DNA from: MPNO01 sp965200535
GTDB taxonomy: Bacteria > Pseudomonadota > Alphaproteobacteria > MPNO01
Direction of reading: 5' to 3'
NCBI GenBank assembly: GCA_965200535.1
Contig: CBDAUF010000001.1
Span: 248,001 to 312,000 of the forward strand
DNA length: 64,000 nt
Shown here: positions 18,244 to 26,278 of the stretch, in pieces
Layout of the letters: each line of letters opens with the position of its first letter
How positions within the stretch are numbered: the first letter of the stretch is position 1
Translations under genes and position numbers: made by a program
The notes under the pieces: generated by a model
Database searches by the model: none
Told to the model about the DNA's origin: nothing
Seen by the model: the letters and a program-made list of their open reading frames with translations, nothing else

Positions 18244-20217
18244 CTAGGTTTCGGCCGGGGTGAAGGCGGCGATTTCCGCGCCCTCGTCGATACGGTCGCC
18301 GACCCGGTAATGCACCGCATCGACGGTGCCGGCGGACGGTGCGCGGACGGTGTGCTCCACCTTCATCGCCTCGATCACCACCAGCGGCTGGTTTTTCTCG
18401 ACCCGGTCTCCGGCCGCGACAGCGACGGCGACGACCACGCCCGGCATCGGCGCAACGGGCATCCCTCCGGCGGCATCGCGGGCGTTCGACTCGGCTTCGG
18501 CCACGGGATCGTACAGGGGAAGGCGCCATGTTCGATCCGGCATGAAGACGAGCACGCAGCCGCCGTCGCGGACGGCCACCGCCGACACCGCCTCGCCGTC
18601 GATTTCGGCGGCGACGACGGGCGGCTCGGACGCCATCGCGCGAACCGTCCGGACCCGGCCGTCCGGCAGGCGGAAGACCGCCCCGTCGGCGGTTACCGCG
18701 GCAACGCCGCTGCCGCGCCGGAACGCCGCGGTGCGCAGGGCGGGAGCGTTCATGCGCCAGCCGCGCAGCGCCGCCCGCAACCCGGCGGGATCGCCCGCGG
18801 CGGCGTCCTCGTCGCGCATCGCGGCGAGCGCGGCGAGCGCGAGCACGGTATCCGGCGGGTCGTCTCCGGGGGCGCCCAGCGCCTCGGCGTTGCGGTCGAG
18901 ATGGCCGGTATCGAGCGTGCCGGCAGCGAACGCCTGTTCCGAGAGGACGCGGATGAGAAAGTCGCGGTTGGTCGCCGGGCCGACGACGGCGACCTCGCCG
19001 AGCGCCGCAATCAGCCGCGCGCGCGCGGCATCGCGCGAGGGCGCATGGACGATGATCTTGGCGAGCAGCGAATCGTAGTGCGGCACGATTTCATCGCCGG
19101 CGGCGAACCCGGCATCGACGCGCGCCCCCTCGCCCGGCAACCGCATCAGCCTGACCGGGCCGGTGGACGGCAGGAAACCCGCCGCCGGGTCCTCGGCGCA
19201 CAGCCTCGCCTCCATCGCATGACCATCGGCCGCGATGGCTTCCTGGGCCGCCGGCAGCGTTTCCCCGGCGGCGACGCGCAGCTGCCATTCGACGAGATCG
19301 TATCCGCTGACCGCCTCGGTCACCGGGTGCTCGACCTGGAGGCGCGTGTTCATCTCGATGAAGAAGAACCGGCCGGCGCCGTCCATCAGGAACTCGACGG
19401 TGCCGGCGCCGACATAATCGACGACCCGGGCGGCCGCCACCGCCGTCTGTCCGAGCGCGGCGCGCGCGGCGGCGGAGAGCCCGGGCGCCGGCGCTTCCTC
19501 GATCACCTTCTGGTAGCGCCGCTGGGCCGAGCAGTCGCGCTCGAAGAGGTGCACCGTGTTGCCCGCGGTGTCGGCGAAGATCTGGACCTCGATATGGCGG
19601 GCCGGCGCGAGATAGCGCTCGAGCAGCAGACGGTCGTCGCCAAACGTGGACGCCGCCTCGCGCCGGGCCGCCGCGAGCGCCGCAGCCAGCGCCGCCGCAT
19701 CGCCGACGATGCGCATGCCGCGGCCGCCGCCGCCGGCCGCCGGCTTGACGAGAAGGGGATAGCCGATCCTGTCCGCCTCGGCGGCAAACGCGGCATCGTC
19801 CTGGTCGTCGCCGTGATAACCGCCCACGATCGGCACCCCGGCGGCGGCCACGAGCGCCCGCGCGGCGCTCTTCGACCCCAGCGCCCGGATCGCCGCGGCG
19901 GGCGCGCCCACGAAGACGCGCCCGGCGGCGGCCGCGGCCTCGGCGAAATCGGCATTCTCGGAAAGGAATCCGTAGCCCGGATGGATGGCATCCGCGCCGC
20001 ATTCCTCGGCGGCGGCGAGGATGGCGCCGCCGTCGAGATAGCTGTCCCGGACGGGCGCCGGGCCGATGCGGATGGCGGTGTCGCAGACGCGGACATGGCG
20101 CGCATTCCGGTCCGCGTCGGAGTAGACCGCGGCGGTGCGGATGCCGAGGGCGCGGCAGGTGCGGGCGATCCGGCAGGCGATCTCGCCCCGGTTGGCGATG
20201 AGGACGGTGCCGAACAT
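18244..20217 (-). CDS. liuD: Acyl-CoA carboxylase biotin-carrying alpha subunit (methylcrotonyl-CoA carboxylase-like)
   Basis: A 657-residue biotin carboxylase fused to a biotin carrier domain. The N-terminal FGTVLIANRGEIACRIARTCR and HPGYGFLSENADFAEA start the carboxylase; the ATP-grasp lid KPAAGGGGRGMRI and FFIEMNTRLQVEHPVTE follow. The biotin site is EAMKVEHTV with biotinyl K619. It carboxylates biotin, which then transfers CO2 to 3-methylcrotonyl-CoA on the partner subunit encoded 6 nt upstream. The assignment to leucine degradation depends on the adjacent isovaleryl-CoA dehydrogenase. Confidence 0.9.
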   Translation of the reverse strand: MFGTVLIANRGEIACRIARTCRALGIRTAAVYSDADRNARHVRVCDTAIRIGPAPVRDSYLDGGAILAAAEECGADAIHPGYGFLSENADFAEAAAAAGRVFVGAPAAAIRALGSKSAARALVAAAGVPIVGGYHGDDQDDAAFAAEADRIGYPLLVKPAAGGGGRGMRIVGDAAALAAALAAARREAASTFGDDRLLLERYLAPARHIEVQIFADTAGNTVHLFERDCSAQRRYQKVIEEAPAPGLSAAARAALGQTAVAAARVVDYVGAGTVEFLMDGAGRFFFIEMNTRLQVEHPVTEAVSGYDLVEWQLRVAAGETLPAAQEAIAADGHAMEARLCAEDPAAGFLPSTGPVRLMRLPGEGARVDAGFAAGDEIVPHYDSLLAKIIVHAPSRDAARARLIAALGEVAVVGPATNRDFLIRVLSEQAFAAGTLDTGHLDRNAEALGAPGDDPPDTVLALAALAAMRDEDAAAGDPAGLRAALRGWRMNAPALRTAAFRRGSGVAAVTADGAVFRLPDGRVRTVRAMASEPPVVAAEIDGEAVSAVAVRDGGCVLVFMPDRTWRLPLYDPVAEAESNARDAAGGMPVAPMPGVVVAVAVAAGDRVEKNQPLVVIEAMKVEHTVRAPSAGTVDAVHYRVGDRIDEGAEIAAFTPAET

Positions 20218-20223
20218 CCGCCG

Positions 20224-21831
20224 CTACATCCTGAAGACGCCGAACCTCGTCGGCTCGGGCGGCGCGTTCATCGCCGCCGACAGGCTGAGCCCGAGCACCG
20301 ACCGGGTCTCGGCGGGCTCGATCACGCCGTCGTCCCACAGCCGGGCGCTGGCATAGAACGGGTGGCCCTGGCGTTCGTACTGCGCGCGCACCGGGGCCTT
20401 GAACGCCTCCTCGTCGTCGCCCGACCACGATTCGCCCGCGGCTTCGAGCGCATCGCGGCGGATCTGGGCGAGCACGTTGGCCGCCTGCTCGCCTCCCATG
20501 ACGGAAATCCTCGCGTTCGGCCACATGTAGAGAAAGCGCGGCCCGTAGGCGCGACCGCACATCCCGTAGTTCCCCGCGCCGAAGCTGCCGCCGACGATGA
20601 CGGTGAATTTGGGCACCCGTGCGCAGGCGACCGCGGAGACCAGCTTGGCGCCGTCCTTGGCGATGCCGCCGGCTTCGTATCTGCGCCCGACCATGAAACC
20701 GGTGATGTTCTGGAGGAAGACCAGCGGGATCCCGCGCTGGCAGCAGAGCTCGACGAAATGCGCCCCCTTGAGCGCCGACTCGGAAAACAGGATCCCGTTG
20801 TTGGCGAGGATGCCGACCGGAAAGCCGAAGAGATGGGCAAACCCGGTGACCAGCGTGGTTCCGTACAGCGCCTTGAACTCGTCGAACTCGCTCGCATCGA
20901 CGATGCGCGCGATGACTTCGCGGACGTCGTAGGGCTTGCGGTAGTCGGCTGGGACGATGCCGGCGAGCTCGGCGGGATCGAAGGCCGGGTCGGCGGGCGC
21001 GCGGCGAACCGGGCCCGCCGGCTTGCTGCGGTTGAGGTTGGCCACCGCGCGGCGAACGATGGCCAGCGCGTGCGCATCGGTCTCCGCGTAATGGTCCGCA
21101 ACCCCCGATTCGCGCGCATGCACGTCGGCGCCGCCGAGTTCCTCGGCGGACACCACCTCGCCGGTCGCGGCCTTCACCAGCGGCGGCCCGCCGAGGAAGA
21201 TGGTGCCCTGGTTGCGGACGATCACCGCCTCGTCCGACATCGCCGGAACATAGGCGCCGCCCGCGGTGCACGACCCCATGACGGCGGCGATCTGCGGGAT
21301 GCCGGCCGCCGACATGGTCGCCTGGTTGTAGAAGATGCGGCCGAAATGGTCGCGGTCGGGGAACACCTCGTCCTGCCGCGGCAGGTTGGCGCCGCCCGAG
21401 TCGACCAGATAGATGCAGGGCAGGTTGTTCTCGCGCGCGATGTCCTGGGCGCGGAGATGCTTCTTGACCGTGAGGGGAAAATAGCTGCCGCCCTTGACGG
21501 TCGCGTCGTTGGCGATGATCAGGCACTCGGTTCCCGCCACCGGCCCGATGCCGACGATCAGCCCGGCCGCCGGGACCTCCTCGTCATAGACCCCGTGGGC
21601 GGCGAGCTGCGACAGTTCGAGAAACGGCGCGCCCGGATCGATCAGGCGGTCTATGCGCTCGCGCGGCAGCATCTTGCCGCGCGCGAGGTGGCGCTCCCGC
21701 GCGCGCGCGCCCCCGCCGCCGGCGATCGCGGCGGCGACCCGGCGGAGTTCCGCCACCGCCGCGTCCATCGCCGCCCGGTTGGCCGCGAAATCGGCCGACC
21801 GCAGGTCCGCCGGACTGCCGACCACCGGCAT
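20224..21831 (-). CDS. liuB: Carboxyltransferase subunit (methylcrotonyl-CoA carboxylase beta-like)
   Basis: A 535-residue carboxyltransferase of the crotonase fold. Diagnostic segments are ARGKMLPRERIDRLIDPGAPFLELS, LIIANDATVKGGSYFPLTVKKHLRAQ, LVDSGGANLPRQDEVFPDRDHFGRIFYNQA and the C-terminal RFLYMWPNARISVMGGEQAANVL, all typical of MCC beta. It forms the holoenzyme with the biotin subunit. The frame runs far upstream, but the ATG at 21831 overlaps the dehydrogenase stop by 1 nt (TGATG). Confidence 0.92.
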   Translation of the reverse strand: MPVVGSPADLRSADFAANRAAMDAAVAELRRVAAAIAGGGGARARERHLARGKMLPRERIDRLIDPGAPFLELSQLAAHGVYDEEVPAAGLIVGIGPVAGTECLIIANDATVKGGSYFPLTVKKHLRAQDIARENNLPCIYLVDSGGANLPRQDEVFPDRDHFGRIFYNQATMSAAGIPQIAAVMGSCTAGGAYVPAMSDEAVIVRNQGTIFLGGPPLVKAATGEVVSAEELGGADVHARESGVADHYAETDAHALAIVRRAVANLNRSKPAGPVRRAPADPAFDPAELAGIVPADYRKPYDVREVIARIVDASEFDEFKALYGTTLVTGFAHLFGFPVGILANNGILFSESALKGAHFVELCCQRGIPLVFLQNITGFMVGRRYEAGGIAKDGAKLVSAVACARVPKFTVIVGGSFGAGNYGMCGRAYGPRFLYMWPNARISVMGGEQAANVLAQIRRDALEAAGESWSGDDEEAFKAPVRAQYERQGHPFYASARLWDDGVIEPAETRSVLGLSLSAAMNAPPEPTRFGVFRM

Positions 21832-23003
21832 CAGGCGGTCTCGCGAAACAGCTCCCGACCGATCAGCATCCGGCGGATTTCGCTGGTTCCCGCGCCGATC
21901 TCGTAGAGCTTGGCGTCGCGCAGCAGCCGGCCGGCCGGGTAGTCGTTGATATAGCCGTTGCCGCCCAGGATCTGGATCGCATCGAGGGCGAGCGACGTGG
22001 CCCGCTCGGCGGCGTAGAGGATGGCGCCCGCGGCGTCCTTGCGCGAGGTTTCGCCGCGGTCGCACGCCCTGGCCACGGCGTAGACGTAGGCGCGGCTGGC
22101 GTTGGCGACGGTGTACATGTCGGCGAGCTTGCCCTGGATCAACTGGAACTCGCCGATCGGCCGGCCGAATTGGCGGCGCTCGTGAACATAGGGAATGACG
22201 GTGTCGAGGCAGGACTGCATGATGCCGAGCGGACCGCCGGCCAGCACCGCGCGCTCGTAATCGAGCCCGCTCATCAGCACTTGCACGCCGCCGCCGACAT
22301 CGCCGAGGACGTTGTCTCCGGGCACCTCGCAGTCCTCGAAGACGAGTTCGCAGGTGTTGGAGCCCCTCATCCCGAGCTTGTCGAGCTTCTGCGCCGTCGA
22401 GAAGCCGGGGAACCCCTTTTCGATCAGAAAGGCGGTAATGCCGCGCGGACCGGCGCCGGGATCGGTCTTCGCATAGACCACCAGGGTATCGGCGTCGGGC
22501 CCGTTGGTGATCCACATCTTGGTGCCGTTGAGGATGTAACGGCTGCCCCGGCGGTCCGCCCGAAGCTGCATGCCGACCACGTCGGACCCGGCGCCGGGCT
22601 CGCTCATGGCGAGCGCGCCCACATGCTCGCCGGAGATCAGCTTCGGAAGATAGCGCCGCTTCTGCGCCTCGCTGCCGTTGCGGCGGATCTGGTTGACGCA
22701 AAGGTTGGAATGCGCGCCGTAGGACAGGCCGACGGAGGCCGAGCCGCGGCTCACCTCCTCCATCGCCACCACATGTTCGAGATAGCCCATCCCGGCGCCG
22801 CCATACGCCTCCTCGACGGTGATGCCGAGGAGCCCGAGACCGCCCATCTTGCGCCAGAGATCGGGCGGAAAGTCGTTGGTCCGGTCGATCTCGGCGGCGC
22901 GCGGCGCGATCTCGGCGGCGGAGAAGTCGGCCACGCTCTCGCGCAGCAGACCGGCCGTTTCGCCGAGGTCGAAGTCGAGGCCGGGACCGGCGTTCCGAAG
23001 CAT
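21831..23003 (-). CDS. liuA: Isovaleryl-CoA dehydrogenase
   Basis: A 390-residue acyl-CoA dehydrogenase that makes 3-methylcrotonyl-CoA and passes electrons to ETF. AMSEPGAGSDVVGMQLRA and KMWITNGPDADTLVVYAKTD are the FAD and substrate segments. E250 in GLDYERAVLAGGPLGIM is the position of the catalytic base specific to isovaleryl-CoA dehydrogenases. The C-terminal QILGGNGYINDYPAGRLLRDAKLYEIGAGTSEI fits the family. It heads a three-gene operon with liuB and liuD. The remaining liuC and liuE genes are absent here. Confidence 0.93.
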   Translation of the reverse strand: MLRNAGPGLDFDLGETAGLLRESVADFSAAEIAPRAAEIDRTNDFPPDLWRKMGGLGLLGITVEEAYGGAGMGYLEHVVAMEEVSRGSASVGLSYGAHSNLCVNQIRRNGSEAQKRRYLPKLISGEHVGALAMSEPGAGSDVVGMQLRADRRGSRYILNGTKMWITNGPDADTLVVYAKTDPGAGPRGITAFLIEKGFPGFSTAQKLDKLGMRGSNTCELVFEDCEVPGDNVLGDVGGGVQVLMSGLDYERAVLAGGPLGIMQSCLDTVIPYVHERRQFGRPIGEFQLIQGKLADMYTVANASRAYVYAVARACDRGETSRKDAAGAILYAAERATSLALDAIQILGGNGYINDYPAGRLLRDAKLYEIGAGTSEIRRMLIGRELFRETA

Positions 23004-23096
23004 CGGCTGCTCCCGCTGGATGAACCCGCCATCCGGAAGGCGCGCACCCTAGCCGACTTGCCGGGCGCGCGCACCAGACGAATCCGGCAGCCCGGA

Positions 23097-23942
23097 TCAG
23101 CGCCGCAGCCCGCGCACGATCTCGAGATAGTCGGCCGACTCGGGGTCGATCAGGCCGTGGCGAACGAAGAAGTCGATGCAGACGAGGTTGCAGTTGAACT
23201 TGAACCGGGCGGTGCCGGCCACCGTCTCCATCACCCGCTCGACCGGCCACAGGTAGAACTCGGCGATCTCGCCGTCGCAGTTCCTCGGCGCGAAGCCGGC
23301 CGGCAGTTCGAGGTCGTAGCAATACATCGCGTCGGGCTTCAGCCCCTCGTCGGTCTCGTGGCAGTAGGTGATCGCGCCGACCGGCTGCGCCGCGGCGGCG
23401 AGCGCCTGAGGCACGCCGGCCTCCTCGCCCGCCTCCTTGATCACATTCTCCATCAGCCCGATGCCGACGGGCTGCCCGCCGGCAACGAAGTTGTCGAGCA
23501 TGCCGGGATATGTCGGCCGGTCGCCGGCGCGGCGGGCGATCCACATCAGGATCCGGCCGCCGTCGCGGACGAAACCGTTGACGTGGACGCCGTAGGCGCG
23601 GACGCCGAAGAACGGCACCGCCGAACGGTCCATCGTCATGAGGTGGGGGCCGCAAAGGCCGCCGCCGACAGGGTAGGACTCGCCGCGCAGGCGTCCGATC
23701 GCCCCGGCGTCCGACAGGTCCCGCAACGCGGCCGCGGCGGCCTCGGTCCGCTCGGTAAAGCCGTCGAGCGCGGCGGCCATGCGCACGCCGCCGTCATCGA
23801 CCGCGAACACTCCGGGATAGTCGGCGAGGCGGCGGGCGAAGGCGGGCCTGACCCATCCCGGCTGCGCGCCGCCGATGCGGAACGGCAGGAAGCCCGCCAG
23901 ATCGTGGGCGTTGCACTCGGCGATGCGGTCGAGGAAGGCCAT
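23097..23942 (-). CDS. Nudix hydrolase with DUF4743 N-terminal domain
   Basis: A 281-residue protein. The N-terminal half (FLDRIAECNAHDLAGFLPFRIGG) is DUF4743. The C-terminal half is a Nudix domain with a KEAGEEAG core of the Nudix box; the upstream glutamate of the box is not conserved, as seen in this TPK-linked subgroup. Relatives hydrolyse thiamine or nucleotide diphosphate derivatives; the substrate here is unknown. The ATG at 23942 has no ribosome-binding site, but TATAAC sits 6 nt upstream, suggesting a leaderless transcript. Confidence 0.87.
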   Translation of the reverse strand: MAFLDRIAECNAHDLAGFLPFRIGGAQPGWVRPAFARRLADYPGVFAVDDGGVRMAAALDGFTERTEAAAAALRDLSDAGAIGRLRGESYPVGGGLCGPHLMTMDRSAVPFFGVRAYGVHVNGFVRDGGRILMWIARRAGDRPTYPGMLDNFVAGGQPVGIGLMENVIKEAGEEAGVPQALAAAAQPVGAITYCHETDEGLKPDAMYCYDLELPAGFAPRNCDGEIAEFYLWPVERVMETVAGTARFKFNCNLVCIDFFVRHGLIDPESADYLEIVRGLRR

Positions 23943-24029
23943 CGCCCGGTTATAGCACGCACCCCGGCCCCGCTCGCGGCAGCCCCGATTCCGCTGGCGC
24001 ACGCGCGGCGATCGCCCTATACCGCCCGC
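23943..24029. promoter_or_regulatory. Divergent promoters for Nudix and HIG1 genes, possibly leaderless
   Basis: The 87-nt gap holds TATAAC on the minus strand (23954-23949) and TATACC on the plus strand (24018-24023). Each ends exactly 6 nt before its ATG, so transcription would start at or next to the start codon. The -35 regions are weak. Confidence 0.35.
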
Positions 24030-24227
24030 ATGACGACCACCGGCTCGGTCCTGTTGGTCATCGCCCTCGCCGCGGTATTCGGCGCCCTCGCGATGGGCCT
24101 GATCAGCATGGCGCGCGGCGGCGCGTTCAACCGCAAGTACGGCAACCGGTTCATGCAGGCGCGGGTGATCCTGCAATTCGGCGCGATCGCGCTGCTGGCC
24201 CTCGCGGTCCTGCTCGGCCGGGAGTGA
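24030..24227 (+). CDS. HIG1 domain / twin-transmembrane small protein
   Basis: A 65-residue membrane protein with two hydrophobic segments (about 6-27 and 46-62) flanking a basic loop RGGAFNRKYGNRFMQARV. This is the alphaproteobacterial HIG1-like pattern (twin transmembrane protein). HIG1 proteins in mitochondria assist respiratory complex IV; the bacterial role is inferred. The frame is open far upstream through antisense coding sequence, but this ATG gives the family start. It is divergent from the Nudix gene. Confidence 0.82.
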   Translation: MTTTGSVLLVIALAAVFGALAMGLISMARGGAFNRKYGNRFMQARVILQFGAIALLALAVLLGRE

Positions 24228-24499
24228 GGCGGCGGCGCTCGATCCCGCCCGCTTTCTTCATCCGCCGTGTGAAGAGGGCGGCCCAGTCTCATGAGCAATG
24301 TTTCACGTGAAACATTGGTCAATATTGCTGCCATAAATGTCAGGCGTTTCCCGTCCCCCGGGGACGCACCCTCCCCGTCCGGCGGGCGGCAGCACCGTTT
24401 CCATTGACTCCGAGGCCGATCCGTCGGCAGTGTCGTCGATGCGAAACAAGAGGTGAACGCAATGCCCCGCCCGCTCGGCGGCGAATGTCCGGGCCCGGC
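24228..24499. other. Non-coding gap upstream of the restriction-modification genes
   Basis: Apart from the parS palindrome, this gap contains a short CCGCC/GGCGG hairpin near 24262-24281 and an AATATT-centred palindrome at 24320-24327. An earlier in-frame ATG at 24404 would extend the methylase by 32 basic, low-complexity residues and shorten the gap. Confidence 0.4.
24296..24317. other. parS-type ParB-binding palindrome
   Basis: A perfect 22-bp palindrome whose central 16 bp, TGTTTCACGTGAAACA at 24299-24314, equals the canonical chromosomal parS site bound by ParB/Spo0J. It lies in a 272-nt non-coding gap between the HIG1 gene and the methylase. An outer AGCAAT / ATTGCT pair flanks it. No parA or parB gene is in the window. 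parS sites usually cluster near the replication origin, so this suggests the window lies in the origin-proximal domain. Confidence 0.85.
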
Positions 24500-26278
24500 A
24501 TGACCCTGTGCCGCCCGGAGCACGCCGCTCGGACCGTTGCCCGGGCAACTCCCGGCGGAACCGCGACGTCTTCGCAAGGCGTGTCTTCGCAAGGCGTGTC
24601 GATACCGGCCGGCCCGACGTCCGGCCTGCGCTCGGAAAGCGAACTTGCGGCGCTTGCCGCGGCGCTCGCCGGCGGCGCCCCGCTGACGGCAGCGGAACAC
24701 GCCGTTGCCGCCCGCGCTCTGCCGCCGTCTCCCGGCTGCCTGGACCGCACCCGTGCGGCCATAGCGCGCGGCGGCGACCCGCTCGGCGACGCCTTCTGCC
24801 GGCTGCGTTCCGCGAAAGCCCGCCGGACGCGCGGCGCCATCTACACACCGCAGGCCATCGTCGACGTCATGGTCGACTGGGCCGCCCGCCGGGCCGCGCC
24901 GGCGCGTGTCGTCGATCCCGGCGCCGGGTCGGGCCGGTTCATTCTTTCCGCGGCAAGGGCGTTTCCCGACGCAGCCTTGGCAGCCGTCGAAATCGATCCG
25001 CTGGCCGCTCTTGTGCTGCGCGCGAACGCCTCCGTACTCGGAGCGGCCCACCGCCTGACCGTGCTGGTCGACGACTACCGCGCCGTCCGCCTTCCCGGTA
25101 TCGACGGCGCGACCCTGTTTCTCGGCAATCCGCCCTATGTCCGCCATCATGACATACAGCGGGAATGGAAGGACTGGTTCGCGGATGCGGCCGCCGCCGA
25201 GGGGCTGAAGGCCAGCAAGCTCGCGGGCCTGCACATCCATTTCTTTCTCAAGACGCGCAGTCTCGCCAGACCGGGCGATTACGGGGCGTTCATCACATCG
25301 GCAGAATGGCTCGACGTGAACTACGGCAGCGCGATGAGAAAACTCCTCACCGACGGTCTTGGCGGTACCGCCGTTCACGCGCTCGCACCCGCCGCGATGC
25401 CTTTTGCCGACGCGGCGACGACCGGCGCCATCACCTGCTTTCGCATCGGTCATCGGGTCCGCAACATGCGGTTTCGCATGGTCGACCGGCTTTCCGACCT
25501 CGGCTCGCTGGAGGCCGGACGCAAGGTCGCTCGATCCCGCCTCGACAGCACGCGCCGGTGGTCGGCGTTTCTACGGCCTGCGGCGCGCGCGCCGCAGGGG
25601 TCCATCGAACTCGGCGAGATATGCCGCGTCCATCGCGGCCAGGTGACCGGCTGCAACGCCGTCTGGATCGCCGGAGCCTATTCCGGCGCACTGCCGGATT
25701 CCGTACTCATCCCTTCGGTCACCAGAGCGCGGGAACTGTTCGATGCGGCACCCGATGGTTTACGCACCGGCGGGCTGCGGCGCGTCATCGATCTGCCGGT
25801 CGATCTCGACGTGTTCGATGAAGAGAAACTCGGCACGATACGACGCTTCCTGGCGTGGGCCAGGGAGAGGGGAGCGGCGGCGTCCTACATCGCGCGCAAC
25901 CGGCGTGCGTGGTGGGCCGTCGGCCTCAGGGATCCGGCGCCCATCCTGGCCACCTATATGGCGCGCCGCCCGCCGACATTCGTTCGAAACACGTGCGGCG
26001 CGCGGCATCTCAATATTGCGCACGGCATCTATCCGCGCACCGCACTGCCCGCACCGGTGTTGGATGCGCTTGCGGAGTGGCTGAGCGGCAACGTGAGTAT
26101 GTCGGCAGGGCGCACCTACGCCGGCGGCCTCACCAAGTTCGAACCGCGGGAACTCGAACGGCTTCCGATCCCGCCTCTGGAAGACCTGTATGAACGAGCC
26201 CGGGAATTGGACGGCCGCCGAACCGGCGAACGACGCCGCGGAAGCCAGGACGTTGTTCCGGCGACGGCGTCTCGATGA
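24500..26278 (+). CDS. Type II N6-adenine DNA methyltransferase
   Basis: A 592-residue (from 24500) gamma-class-like adenine methylase. Motif I is VVDPGAGSGRFILSA at 138-151, the acidic motif II is VEIDPLA, and the catalytic motif IV is NPPY at 210-213. The C-terminal part (YARRPPTF..., GGLTKFEPRELERLPIPP) is the target-recognition type end seen in Eco57I/TaqI-like methylases. It should protect DNA from the overlapping nuclease. The first 110 residues are basic and low in conservation, with a 15-nt tandem repeat. The start is uncertain: 24404 is also possible. Confidence 0.85.
   Translation: MTLCRPEHAARTVARATPGGTATSSQGVSSQGVSIPAGPTSGLRSESELAALAAALAGGAPLTAAEHAVAARALPPSPGCLDRTRAAIARGGDPLGDAFCRLRSAKARRTRGAIYTPQAIVDVMVDWAARRAAPARVVDPGAGSGRFILSAARAFPDAALAAVEIDPLAALVLRANASVLGAAHRLTVLVDDYRAVRLPGIDGATLFLGNPPYVRHHDIQREWKDWFADAAAAEGLKASKLAGLHIHFFLKTRSLARPGDYGAFITSAEWLDVNYGSAMRKLLTDGLGGTAVHALAPAAMPFADAATTGAITCFRIGHRVRNMRFRMVDRLSDLGSLEAGRKVARSRLDSTRRWSAFLRPAARAPQGSIELGEICRVHRGQVTGCNAVWIAGAYSGALPDSVLIPSVTRARELFDAAPDGLRTGGLRRVIDLPVDLDVFDEEKLGTIRRFLAWARERGAAASYIARNRRAWWAVGLRDPAPILATYMARRPPTFVRNTCGARHLNIAHGIYPRTALPAPVLDALAEWLSGNVSMSAGRTYAGGLTKFEPRELERLPIPPLEDLYERARELDGRRTGERRRGSQDVVPATASR
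24569..24598 (+). repeat. 15-bp tandem duplication in methylase N-terminus
   Basis: The unit TCTTCGCAAGGCGTG occurs twice in direct succession, encoding SSQGV twice. Being a multiple of three, copy changes would keep the frame. Confidence 0.85.

Noticed and set aside
18205..21906. Very long + strand frame opposite the carboxylase genes
   Set aside because: The opposite strand encodes clear biotin carboxylase and carboxyltransferase proteins; the + translation has no recognisable domain.
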